Assembly (NCBI GenBank): GCA_036346225.1
Contig: JARFIW010000108.1
Coordinates: 5,412,501 to 5,476,500, forward strand
DNA: 64,000 bases
DNA from: Platerodrilus igneus
Lineage: Eukaryota; Arthropoda; Insecta; Coleoptera; Lycidae
Reading direction: 5' to 3'
Shown: piece by piece, positions 11,918 to 22,285 of the stretch
How positions within the stretch are numbered: the first letter of the stretch is position 1
Layout of the letters: each line of letters begins with the position of its first letter
Made by a program: the position numbers and the translations under genes
The notes under the pieces: model-generated
The model's input: only the letters and a program-made list of their open reading frames with translations
The model's database searches: none
Told to the model about the DNA's origin: nothing

Positions 11918-11976
11918 GAATTTTGGCGCCCAACGTGGGGTCTCAAATTAACGTAACAGGAAATATGGCGCCCAAC
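11882..11976 (+). repeat. Three tandem PBS units (tRNA-Lys type), left arm
   Basis: TGGCGCCCAAC starts at 11882, 11924 and 11966, exactly 42 bases apart. The second has the longest match to the 3' end of the tRNA-Lys(CUU) class (TGGCGCCCAACGTGGGG). Each PBS is followed by a CGTAACA-bearing tail, so each unit resembles an LTR 3' end plus a primer-binding site. The frame at 11881-12201 that begins APNVAATNKRN is only the translation of these units. Confidence 0.85.
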
Positions 11977-13217
11977 CTCAAGTGTGCAGCAAAGAAAGAA
12001 TCAAGACAGAGTAAAGGGCAAAGGCAAGCTAGTACACAATCTAGAATACTTCCAACTGAGGTAACACAGATTCGTATGAAACGATTACTCAAGCAAAGTA
12101 TGGCTAACAGACCTACAGAAGCGACCAAGTCGAAATCCCTAAAGGAAAAGAAAATAGATCTGAAGCCTACCTCAAGGAATGGATGTAGAAAGCGACTATA
12201 ATAGTCAAATAGTGAACAAATGGTAGATCTAGCTAGAAGAAAGGGTCACGGGATGGGCTAGCTACCAAAAATATTAATAGGAATACGAAATGGGCGCTAG
12301 TGTTTTCGGACACAAGCTTATCAGAGAAAACACAAGACCAATAAGCCAAAAAAAAAGTTACAAGTCATTAGGGACAGCGACACGTAGGGGTCAAAATAGA
12401 ATCGGCCGTAGGGAGCTTTTAGGATCCGGAGGTTCAGAATCAAAATATCGGACAAAACTAAGAGTAAAGAAATCCACAGGGAAAGATAGGTAAGCAGTAG
12501 CAATCGGAGAGGACCAAGGTGTAAAGGCATAAACGCTGCCAAAGTCGTCAAAGGACGGATGTCTCTTTAGAAAAGAAACAGCACAGTTTCCAACCTCAAG
12601 AAATTGGTTTCGCGTGCGCAGTAACCAAAAGAAAAGAAAAGTAGCGAGGAAGGAAACCAACAGCAATAGCAAACATAAGACACAAGTGTCAAGCCTCAAG
12701 TAAGTTAGGGAACGACAAACGGAAAACTGGAAAAAGTAACGAAAGGCTTCAACTGGGGTATCAAGAAGGAAAGAAAAAAAAAGTCGTATAATACAACCAA
12801 ATCTAGATCGGGGACATTAGGATTATATTTAAGTGAGGTAGCGAAAGTGACGTGAAGAAAAGAGAAAAAAAAGGTGGTGTACAGAAAACTTGGGCGCCAG
12901 TGTTTTCCAGAACCAAATTACCAGCAAAAACACAACTCTGATAATTCACAAAAAAAAATTAAAATCCAGGAATTTCTATATAGCGAGAGAAAGAAAATTC
13001 AAGACTACACCAAACAAAAAAAATTAGAGCCAGCCAATATAGGCAAAAATAAAATCGAGCCGATACACCAAAGAAAACAATGGCAAAACAAAATATCAAG
13101 GTCATAAAAAAAATTTAAAAAAAATCAAGAGCATACCAAAAAAATCGAGAGCAAATCAAAAAAAATCGAGCGCAAATCAAAAAAAAATCGAGAGCAAATC
13201 AAAAAATCGGGCCCCGA
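11977..13217 (+). other. Unique spacer of the palindromic element
   Basis: This 1.24-kb segment separates the two arms and has no long open frame or recognisable gag, protease or reverse transcriptase. It is purine-rich on the plus strand. Two similar blocks start GGGCGC(T/C)AGTGTTTTC at 12293 and 12893, about 600 bp apart, suggesting an old internal duplication. At 13130-13207 there are about four copies of a ~20-base unit of the form AAAAAATCGAGAGCAAATC. It is probably leader sequence of the parent element. Confidence 0.6.
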
Positions 13218-15139
13218 GTTGGGCGCCATATTTCCTGTTACGTTAATTCGAGACCCCACGTTGGGCGCCAAAATTCTGTTACGTTTATTCGTAGCAGCCA
13301 CGTTAGGCGCTAAATTTATTCTATGTTGGCTCGTAGCCGTGCGTAACACCAAGAAAGTCAAAGAAATGACCGGGCTCAATCGGAGATTAGGGGGGGTTGT
13401 AGAAAGCAGACTGACATATGATGTATGCGGCGGTAAGGAGTTAGTGACAATACCTGCAAGAAAATTAGTTAAGCAAACCTGAAATAAAGAAAAGCATAGA
13501 TTGTTCAGTACTTGGTAGAATGTAAATAAAACTGTTTAGATAAACTATATAATATAATCACGATAAAAGCATTACGAAAATTTTTATCACAAAGTGAGGT
13601 AATATTGGGGAGTAGCAGAAACGTTTCTTCACACACCAATTAAACATAAATCAGACAAAATGTTAACAGAAGATAAATAGATAAGACACAATTGATATGA
13701 GTAATCCAGTAGTATTGATTTTGTTTTTCTTTCTTTTTTTTTCTTAATAGCATGCACTTCTATTGTAAAAGGTATCAGAACGACAAAGATATTGCAAAAC
13801 AACGGATAGATATTTAAAGTCATATCAAGTAGGAAATAGTTCAACTTACATAAAGTCCTTCAGTAACGCTTCCTTGCAATTGAAGTGTGGGATACACGAT
13901 GTCCTGCACTAACGAAGCACTTCACCCTTGATTGTGAGGGTGTTGATGGAATTTCTTACACTTTACACTAATCACACCTACGTATTTCACTGGTGTTAGC
14001 AGCAGACATTATCATGCTGATGGAACCATGTAGCATTCATAAATTTATTGTAAATTCTATTTCCTGAGACAATAATGTCGGAATATTTTGTAACACAAAT
14101 AAAAAAAAATGGTAATAAAAATTTAGAATCACGGGCTTTCAAGGCACGATGTAATGCATTAAACTAACAGTAACGTGAGGTGTTTTATTTGCTACCTATG
14201 GTAACAAAGAAAAATCTAATGCTTTTGAATAACGAAATTTGCGCAAACAATGATCTATTTTAGGTTCTTTGGGGTTAGAAAATTCAGAAACTACAGTATC
14301 AACTGTCTTTGGATAATCCAAAGTATGCACTACTCTGATAAAAAAAGGACCACGAAGACTAGATCGCACACACAGTTCAAATATAAAAAGATAAATCAAC
14401 AAAAAAACATAATTAGTAAAGCAACGCGTATCACTAAGTCAATGTTCCGTAAAACACACGTCAAGTTCTACTACTTTTATTTCCAACTGAAAAGCAACAA
14501 AAAAACAATTAGTAAAGCTACGCGTATCACTAAAACCGTCAGTCAATGACCTTAAAACCGCGCTTGTGGTCAATCAAACACGTTACATATAAAACATACT
14601 TCCTTCCAAAGCCATCAGAACTACACTACACTTTAATATACAACTTCTATTTCACAAGAAAAACAACTAAAACCGTGACGTGTTTGTTCATGAACACTTC
14701 GAAAATTTATCCCGCATTCATTCTCACTATTTTCAAAGCAACAAGGAAACAGTATTTTTAACGTAATCAATATATAGGAACAAAGCACAAACTACAACTG
14801 CCCATCTGTTTTATTCAATCGTTGTTATTCCAACCTCTTATCGCCTATTCTCTAGACTCGTATATCCACATAAAGAATACAATTTATATCAGCGGTTAGA
14901 GAAGAACAATGCAATCCACTCATTATAATACGACGCATTTTATTTAAGGATGTGTTACAATCTCGATCACCTAACCACACTATCGAATTGTAGAGAGTGA
15001 AAGTCGATAATCGCGTTATAATATAAAGGGATTATTCGCAAACGAGTTAATAAATATAAAACACAGAGATAGTAGTTGCAGAAATGTGTTTACGAATTGA
15101 GTAGTGTAAAAAGGTTAACCTATAAAAATGCCCGTTACA
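13218..15139 (-). repeat. Right LTR arm with inverted PBS units
   Basis: This is the reverse complement of the left arm, ending CCGTTACA at 15139. The PBS units appear as GTTGGGCGCCA (13218-13228), CCCCACGTTGGGCGCCA (13254-13270, a 17-base match to the tRNA-Lys 3' end) and a mutated CCACGTTAGGCGCTA (13298-13312). Compared with the left arm it carries a second copy of a segment with TTAGTAAAGC-ACGCGTATCACTAA (near 14410-14440 and 14505-14535). The solo LTR at 22286-24266 also shows two related segments there, so the left arm probably lost one. Confidence 0.85.
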
Positions 15140-15143
15140 ATGC

Positions 15144-15520
15144 AAAAGAAAATATTTCAATAGTCAACAATCTCTTTTTAAAATTAAAAGATAAAACACC
15201 CGAACTATTTCAAAAATATATTGTGTACCAAACTAAATGTTTAGATTGTAATGGCCTGTATATTGGACAAACATGTCAATTCTTAAATCAACGTATTACG
15301 TGACATAAAAGTAAAACTAAATTCCTGTGCTTTATCGAGTCATTCAACAAATTTAGATCATAGAATAGATCTTAAAATCCTAAAATTTTAGAATTAGAGA
15401 AAGATAAACAAAAAACCTATTCCTTGAAATGTATCACATTTTCAGTACAAAAATAGTATAAATAAGAAAATTGATATTAGCGGATTGAGCTCGATTTATA
15501 CATATTTACTTAATTGTAAA
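15144..15520 (+). pseudogene. Penelope-like element, GIY-YIG endonuclease part
   Basis: Reading resumes in the PLE frame after the second ATGC: KENISIVNNLFLKLKDK, then YQTKCLDCNGLYIGQTCQ, then LNQRIT and an HKSK remnant. C-x-x-C-x-x-x-Y-I-G-Q-T with a downstream L-x-x-R-x-x-x-H is the GIY-YIG domain found at the C-terminus of Penelope-like elements, where it nicks target DNA. After a stop at 15301 the homology continues in shifted frames through DISGLSSIYTYLLN near 15470-15518. Together with 9758-10142 this makes one PLE copy interrupted by the palindromic LTR element. Confidence 0.82.
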
Positions 15521-15679
15521 ACATAGTTACATGCTTAATGTAATATTTGTTAATATGTTTAACGTTATAAATACATAGGAAAGAGGGAGGCACTTTTCAA
15601 CATTTTTCTAACTATTGGCTGCAATTTGAAATATGTAACTACTAGTTCGGTTCTTTCAATGCAATGACACGCTACAATA

Positions 15680-16300
15680 TGTTACGTGCCAAAATCGGCC
15701 GTAAACATTATTATAAGTTTTAATTTGTAAGGATTTCGCGCCAATAAATTTAAAAAGACTTGTTCGCGTATTTCCGTCACTTCAGATAGTGCGTTGCGCA
15801 AGATTTGCGCCGACGCGGTGGGCAAAGGAGGAAGTGGTGGATTTCCGGGATACGTGTGGGGACTAGCCTCCAAAACGTGAACAAGTGTAGTTGTCGGATA
15901 TCTTACCGTGTCTTTTTTCTGATATGTAGGTTTCCTGTGATCCCAATTATCGTGCCTCTACATGCCTTCCCTAACTTATTTGTCTACATATAGGAAGAAG
16001 ACAATTTGAATTTGGTTTCAACCGGTCCCAGCAAGAATTCCCACGCCCGAGAAAGATTAGCGAAGCAGCCGACGCCCGAAAGACTAGCAAAGCCGCCGAC
16101 ACCAAGGAGTAATTCTGCAAGAAGCCCTGCATATTATGTGAGTAGCCTTTCCGTTTCTTTTTTATGTGATGAAGTAATTTTATATAATTGCGTGACGTCA
16201 TCTTTAATTTGCGCGTCAATTTTTACATTATCTAACATTGTTACCAACTGACGTAGTGGCTCGCGTACCGGCGCGGCGGGGCTATAATAAATATCCCAAC
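15680..16300 (+). repeat. Diverged LTR related to the TGTTACGTGCC solo LTR
   Basis: It begins TGTTACGTGCCAAAATCGGC and shares order with the solo LTR at 25718-26503: TTTGCGCC- and GCGCAAG-type G/C-rich words, ACAAGTGT, GTAGGTTTCCT, CTACATATAG and TGACGT...GGCTCGCG. The right boundary is uncertain and I find no target duplication. A 27-base unit (CGCCCGAGAAAGATTAGCGA and CGCCCGAAAGACTAGCAA) is repeated about twice at 16040-16105. Confidence 0.5.
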
Positions 16301-16498
16301 TAACAATGTTACATTACAAAGATTTAATAGTCAAGAAAATTGTATATTTTTTTAATTTTTAAAAAGTTTTTGGAATGCTATTCAAAGGTGTTCTATATGG
16401 GGGCACATTTTAACATTGCTTGAGGTACATTTAAACAGAGCTAATTAATTCACTTGTTTATGCAAAGTAAGATACATTTTAATAAAAATGAGTTAATA

Positions 16499-18409
16499 CT
16501 ATCTAAAATTAAATTGAGAGTGATCAATTTTAAACGATAATAAAGATCGTGTCCTTTCAGCGCCTTTAATGTTTGGAGGGTAACGCAATTTTCGAATTAC
16601 ATTTTCGTATTCCGCCGTAGAAATGTCCTCTATGACAGGAAAATAAAATTTTTGTCCCCTTTTCATTAAAAACTGAACCTGTATCTCGTTTGTACGTTTT
16701 TGTTTAATTTGACCAACATAGTGGACTAGAATCTTCGTTGTACAAATATGGACAATAATATAATCGTTCACCAACAAATTTTCATGATTTAGTTCATAAT
16801 CGGATCCTTCATTTTCAGACTCTTCAGATAATGGCCTTCAAAACCGTTGTGATTTGAAAAATTATCACTTTCACCAGAAGTGTCATTTATCTTAAAAACC
16901 TTTTTAGTGACTTTTTCTGTTTTTGATTTTCTATTATCTGCTGCTCTAGTGCTTGCTTTTCAGGTGTTTCAGTAAGAATTTTAGATCGACCCTTTTTTCT
17001 CCCACGATAATTTTCACTTCTAGGTAGAGTGCTGGGAAATGGCCATACAGACTCAACGGGAAATAAAAATTGAGAATGGGATGGCACAGAAATAGCTATT
17101 GGTTGGACCGACATTGAACAAGAGTTTGAGGTTGATGGAAGTGGATCTTTCGGCATAGATGATGGCGACGACGCCGCATCTATTGCAGAAGGATCAGCTA
17201 TATTGGATCTATCAATGACGCTTGCTGCTTCGAAATCTTCGTCTGAGAAAGCGTTTCTATCTAAAGGATATATTCCTGGTTTTTGGAAACCAGCAACGAT
17301 GTTTTTCATTGCAAAAGCATTTTGAAATGATTTTCTTGCCAAATCGGCAACATTATGAATTGTAATCGTCTTACCGGGATGTATCAGCATCCAATCATTC
17401 TGAGCCACTTTATATTTGCTCTTAATCGGACCCATAACAGATACATCCAATGACTTTAATCGGTGGGTGCAGTGAGGTGGAAAGTTAACCATTACAATGC
17501 CGTTTTTTTTAGCATATATAATGGCTTCCAATGAGTGACTCTTGTGATTGTGTATGAGGAGTAAAATGGGATCTTTTTTACTGCATCTAGTGTGAAAAAC
17601 TAAATGCTCAATGGTTTTTATAAAAAGCACAGCGGTCATAGGACTGTTTACTAGACCTAAGTTACCTAGTGGCGCACCAATCATGAAACTTTCGTGAAAT
17701 CTTGCCCGAGGGAAGATAGAAACTAGAGGCACATTTTCCGATGAACTGACAATTGCTACCATGATTACAAGATTTCCACGCTCCCCTAAAACAGCTTTAC
17801 TCCTTTTTTTGCAAATATATTTGGTGCTTGAACAACTGTCATCACTCCGGTCTCGTCAAGATTAAAAATCATACTTACTGCAAATGAATGTTTTTGAAGA
17901 GCTTGGCTATAATTTTCATAAAATTTCATAACGTTAGTTTTATTAAAACTAATTCCTCTCGAAAGACATGTATTTTCAGGTTTACGCAGAGACAAATTAG
18001 CATGCCTTTTTTAAATCCTTCTACCCAGTCTAACCCTGCTAAATTAATTTTTCTCTATGTTTCAGGAAAGTTTTTATCTAATTCAAATGCTAACCTACGC
18101 AGCAACTTATACGTCAAACCGTATTTCATTCGAGAACATTTTAAAACGTACGTAACTTGGAGTTCTTCTCGCTCGTTGCTAAATACCTGGCGAAATGTAT
18201 GTTTCGACGAAAAAGTTTCTACACTCTCATGGTGCATCACTATCACCCATTTTCTTCAATCGGTAAAAAAGCGTGGTATAAGTTACTCCATATACTTCTG
18301 CAGCCTTTGTTAGTGAGAGTTCTTTCTTTTTAACACATTGTATTGCCATTTGCATATCATCCTCGCTAAATTCTGGTTTAGTTCGCTTTTTGGCGTAATT
18401 TTGCACCAT
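16499..18409 (-). pseudogene. pogo-like (Tc1/mariner superfamily) transposase, multiply frameshifted
   Basis: Five minus-strand frames together cover a transposase. 18409-18227 is the N-terminal Psq-type helix-turn-helix (LSLTKAAEVYGVTYTTLFYRL). 18246-18055 and 17995-17786 carry the CENP-B-like region and FNLDETG with the first catalytic Asp. 17762-16887 carries the catalytic core with the third Asp in LKSLDVSVMGPIK. 16777-16499 is the C-terminal domain (HYVGQI, VIEDISTAEYE). The second catalytic position, normally DNH in this family, reads HNH here: codon on the plus strand at 17550-17552, a single G-to-C change in coding sense. The frames alternate between reading phases, so at least four indels are present and the enzyme is dead. 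The length matches a complete family member. Confidence 0.85.
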
Positions 18410-18503
18410 TTGAAAAGTCTGAAACCAAGAAAACTCGTTATTTATATTTGTTTTTATATATAGCTAATAATATCTGGGTTACATTTTTATTTCGTGTTTA
18501 ATA

Positions 18504-19051
18504 TGTTACATTGCAAATTTGGAAATGTACATTGTTAAAAGTGAGTAAACTCCGCGAATATTTTCAAATAAACTTGTTAAATTTCCGTCATTCCGGACAG
18601 TTGCGTTTGCGCAAAAAAATGCGCAGGCGCGGAGTGAATGGCGCAAGTGCGCGGTGTGACGCGACATTATTAGCCACGAAACGTCAAGCCAAGAACAGCT
18701 ACATGTGTCGTGTATCTGTCTTTTTTTTTTAGGATGTACGTTCTCTTTTATCTCTATCTTCGAATACCTTTACCTGTATCCTTCTGCATTACCTACAAAC
18801 GACGAAAGAGGAGGAACGACTAAATTTGAATTCAACAACGGCGTAGCCGACCCACACCAAAAAACAAGGAGATGGCTCTGAGATATAACTAAGGTGCGAT
18901 TTAAGTGAGTACATTGCTTTATTTATATTATAGATTAAGAATTGTATCATTTTTAACGTGTTTGGTATTTGATAAAAATGTCGCGTAATTTGCCGCGTAA
19001 TCAAGTTGTATTAAGCGATTACGCAATATTATGAAACACGGAAGCGTATGA
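18504..19051 (+). repeat. 5' LTR of the deleted element
   Basis: 548 bp, from TGTTACATTGC to GCGTATGA. Landmarks shared with the 3' LTR are TTCCGTCATTCCGGACAGTTG, TTTAGGATGTACGTT, ACCTTTACCTGTATCCTTCTG, TAACTAAGGTGCGATTTAAG and GTAATTTGCCGCGTAATCAAG. A possible decayed PBS follows at 19053 (TGGCGCAAATACG...ACGTGGG), which resembles the tRNA-Lys type interrupted by extra bases. Confidence 0.8.
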
Positions 19052-19613
19052 GTGGCGCAAATACGTACACGTGGGTTGAAATTAAATTTGTCTTAACCTT
19101 TAATTTATCTTGTAAGATGTTAGTTTTGAATATTTTTATATTCTTGTAGGAAAATTAGATTTTCGCTCAAGTAATATAATAAAAAATAATTTTTTTAAAT
19201 TTTTAGTGACTTTTGGGTAGAAAAAATATAACTTGGCAACATCGCATTTAGCAACTTATTTTTTTTATGTCGTGGTGAAATTTGATGGAGCTTGGAATGT
19301 CAATTTACAAGTACATTATATAGTTACCTTCATTGTTTATTTGCTATCCCTTATGAAAAAACTTTTAATATCATATTAAGTTCAGTATACACCTGTTTTA
19401 AAAAATTTTGTTTAGTTTATTAAAAGCGTCTTTTAGTTAACTATCATATTATCTTTTTGCTTGTTATGATTTAAACCGTTTCCTTATAATCTATATAATA
19501 GCTATAGGTTGCGAATTCTTTCTCAAAGAAAATTTTGTCCCTAAATACAACTATCGTAATCCTCTTAAAAATTTATCTTGGTATATCTATACTTTCTAAA
19601 ACACAATAGTACA

Positions 19614-20560
19614 ATGCATCCTGTACACCTTAAAGCTTTTGAAACGATCTTTGAGTTAGAGTCGCGTAGTATTCAAGCGGCAACCAACCATAACGATAGG
19701 CGATTGCAATTAAAAGCTATATTAGCTCAAGAAGCGAAAGGTCAATCAATTCCTCGTGTAATAGTCTCTAATCTACCTCAAAATACCTTTAAAATTAAAC
19801 AATCTCTTGACGATATTAACAATATACTTCATAAAACCGACGCAGAACCCACAGAGATTGAGCTTAAACGCATTGATTCGCGTATAACCCATTTAAAACA
19901 GCGAATAGATTTATTGTCGTTACTTAACGATAAACAGGCTAACGAAACTAAACAAACTTTTATATCAAATGTTCTCTTACTCGAAGGAATCGTCCTCCAA
20001 AAACATAACTTAGATTTAGATGTAAATTTACCTACAGTTTTTTCTAATTTAACAATCTCCCAACCTTTTATAGCGTCTGGGAAATCGATACCAGTATATA
20101 AGTGGGGTATAACTTTTCAGGGCTTCGATTCCAAAATCTTGCTAATGTCATTCCTAGATAGAGTAAATGATTTTAAAATTTCTCGTAATTGTGCTGACGA
20201 GGATTTATTTGTCTCTGCAGGCGTATTATTTTCCAGTTCTGTCTTGATTTGATATAGAAATATACAAAACCAGATTTCTACCTGGGAAGAATTAGTTACT
20301 TGTTTAAAACGCGATTTCTTACCGCATGGCTATATAACTGTCCTCTGGAATGCAATAAAGAATTGTACCCAGGGATCTAATAAAAATACAATCTCTTTTA
20401 TTACTTCAATGGTAGCTTTATATAGCAGATTAGATAAAAAGAACCATCTGAAATTGAAATTATAGACCAACTTCTTAAAAATTTAAACTCATATTTTTCC
20501 AAACGTTTAGCTTTACAACACATCTCTTCTTTACCTCAGTTTAAAGATTTATGTGAGTAA
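19614..20560 (+). pseudogene. gag of the deleted LTR element
   Basis: The open part (frame 19578-20252, with a better start at the Met at 19614) reads MHPVHLKAFETIFELESRSI, a long helical region with coiled-coil-like spacing, then VYKWGITFQGFDSKILLMSFLDRV near 20092-20170. V-Y-K-W-x-x-x-F-x-G...L-x-x-F-L-x-R-V is the capsid-domain signature of gypsy/Ty3-type Gag in insects. After the stop at 20250 homology continues in shifted frames: QISTWEELVTCLKRDFLPHGY near 20270-20330 and SSLPQFKDLC at the end. Gag forms the virus-like particle of the element. At least two indels or stops are present. Confidence 0.8.
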
Positions 20561-21067
20561 ACTCCCGTGAATATTTTCAAATAAACTTGTTAAATTTTTG
20601 TCATTCCGGACAGTTGCGTTTGCGCAAAAGAATGCGCAGGCGCGGAGTGAATGGCGCAAGTGCGCGGTGTAACACGACATTATTAGTCACGAGACGTCAA
20701 GCCGAGAACAACCACCTGTGCCGTGTATCTGTCTTTTCTTTTTTTTAGGATGTACGTTTCCTTTTATCTTTATCTTCGAATACCTTTACCTGTATCCTTC
20801 TGCCTTACCTACGGACGACGATAGAGAAGAAACGACTAAATTTGGACTCAACAATGGCGTAGTCGACCCACACCAAAAAATAAGGAGATGGCCCTGAGAT
20901 ATAACTAAGGTGCGATTTAAGTGAGTACATTGCTTTATTTATATTATTGATTAAGAATTGTATCACTTTTAACGTGTTTGGTATTTGATAAAAATGTCGC
21001 GTAATTTGCCGCGTAATCAAGTCGTATTTAGCGATTGCGCAATATTATGAAACGCGGAAGCGTAAGA
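20553..21067 (+). repeat. 3' LTR, truncated at its start
   Basis: It aligns to the 5' LTR from GTGAGTAAACTCC onward but lacks the first ~45 bp, which are replaced by gag sequence. It ends GCGTAAGA followed by the target duplication AATA. Confidence 0.85.
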
Positions 21068-21071
21068 AATA

Positions 21072-21827
21072 AACACTATTTACAATAAAGCAAAATATGA
21101 GAGGCACCTTTGAATAATGTGCCCCAATCAAACTGTTTACTAGTGCCCCATGTGAATCGATGTGCTTTAAACTAGAAATTAAAAAATAATAATAATCTTA
21201 CCAATTGAAAACCAAATTAAATGTGTGTATTCAAGGCAGGCTCTAATCATAAAACATAAACAATTTAACATTTATAACTATCTTAGTTAAGAGTCATAAA
21301 ATCAGGCACGTGAAATGTTATATATTTTAAACGCAAGCAAGACACCCACTACACTGGGAAGGTAACGAACATAGACAAATTAAAAAGAGAGACCCACAAA
21401 AGCAATCGGCGGAGTGAGAACAGTGCTCCGGTAGCGCTGTTGAGATAGTTGTCAAAACATTCTAGCCATCTCTCTCACTGGATGTGCAAATTTAAAATTA
21501 TAACCAAACTTTTTAGATTGTTTGACGTAGTTTTCGAATGAACGTTAGTACTTGAATTACTGAATGATTCTAAAAAATATACTGACCGATCGCTGTTTTT
21601 AACTTGTTTATAGTATTAATAGTTGTTTATTAATTGGATTTTTCAAGAACCACATGAACGTTCGAGGTTTGTTAGTTATTCAAAATATGCTTTCTTATGG
21701 TCATTGAATGATTTTAGGAAACACTATACATAAATTAAAGGTTCTTCATGGGAAATACATCGAGCCGTTGCCCTACTTCAATTGGTTATAGTGTTAAATT
21801 TGTTTTTAAAATATTATTTTCTGTATA
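21072..21827. other. No recognised gene; flank shared with 24340
   Basis: AT-rich sequence. A segment of about 55 bp near 21643-21700 (TTTCAAGAACCACATGAACG ... GAGGTTTGTTAGTTA) recurs diverged at 24338-24395 on the other side of the nested LTRs, as a direct repeat. Confidence 0.5.
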
Positions 21828-22285
21828 TGTTATATGGCAAAATTGTCAATGTACACTCTTACAATGTGTAAATAAATTTCCGCAAATATTTTTAAATGAA
21901 CTTGTCAATTTCCGTCATTCCGGAATACGCAGGTGCGAAGTGTGTGAAAGGACGCCATTAAGCGACGAGACTTGAAGCCAAGAACATCTACCTGTGTCGT
22001 GTGTGAGTTTTTTTCTCTTTTTAGGATGTAGGTTCCTTTCTACCTTATCTTCATATACCTCTACCTGTATCCTTGAAGTCCCACTTACAAACGAGCATAG
22101 AGGATGGAAGAATGAAATTTGGAGTCAAGAATGGCGTAACCTACCCACAAAACAACAAGGATCTTGAGATTATAAGAAATACAAGTGAGTAACCGTTTTA
22201 CTTATATTGTGCATCAAAATTTGACTATTGCATCACTTTTAAACGTGTTTGGTATTTGATACAAATGGTGCGTAATTTGCCGCGT

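Larger units (their letters stand above)
10143..15139. mobile_element. Palindromic LTR element (two LTRs head to head), TSD ATGC
   Basis: The left arm (10143-11976) and right arm (13218-15139, reverse-complemented) are nearly identical by eye over about 1.83 and 1.92 kb. Both outer ends begin TGTAACGGGCATTTTTATAGG. The element is flanked by ATGC at 10139-10142 and 15140-15143, and the flanks are two halves of one Penelope-like element, so it integrated as one unit. Each arm has LTR character: TGTAAC start, ends of the ...GTAACA type, and inward-facing sequences complementary to the 3' end of tRNA-Lys. The arms enclose a 1.24-kb unique spacer with no gag or pol. The right arm holds a duplicated ~100-bp segment (14405-14535) present once in the left arm. 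A related solo LTR is at 22286-24266. Confidence 0.88.
18504..21067 (+). mobile_element. Internally deleted LTR retrotransposon, TSD AATA
   Basis: Two direct LTR copies (18504-19051 and 20553-21067) bracket a gag remnant. The element starts TGTTACATTGC and ends GCGTAAGA. AATA is found immediately outside both ends (18500-18503 and 21068-21071). All pol sequence is missing, and the gag runs directly into a 3' LTR that lacks about its first 45 bp, so one deletion removed pol and the start of the LTR. A third LTR of this family, with another element inside it, is at 21828-24325. Confidence 0.85.
16399..21126 (-). mobile_element. pogo-like DNA transposon, interrupted by an LTR element
   Basis: The broken transposase at 16499-18409 lies between GGGGCACATT at 16400-16409 and its reverse complement AATGTGCCCC at 21116-21125. 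The LTR element at 18504-21067 with TSD AATA sits between the transposase N-terminus and the right-hand motif, so removing it would bring the two ends to about 2.1 kb apart. The two end motifs face inward as terminal inverted repeats would, but the match is only ten bases and I do not see clean TA duplications. The outer limits are tentative. Confidence 0.5.

Noticed and set aside
11881..12201. A 106-codon protein with repeats (APNVAATNKRN...)
   Set aside because: The repeated peptide is the translation of tandem PBS units. There is no independent coding signal.
10143..15139. Reading the palindrome as a classic DNA transposon with 1.8-kb terminal inverted repeats (Polinton or foldback type)
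   Set aside because: A solo copy of one arm with its own 4-bp duplication exists at 22286-24266, the arm ends are TGTAAC...GTAACA, and tRNA-Lys primer-binding sequences lie at the inner border. These are LTR features. A foldback origin is kept only as an alternative.
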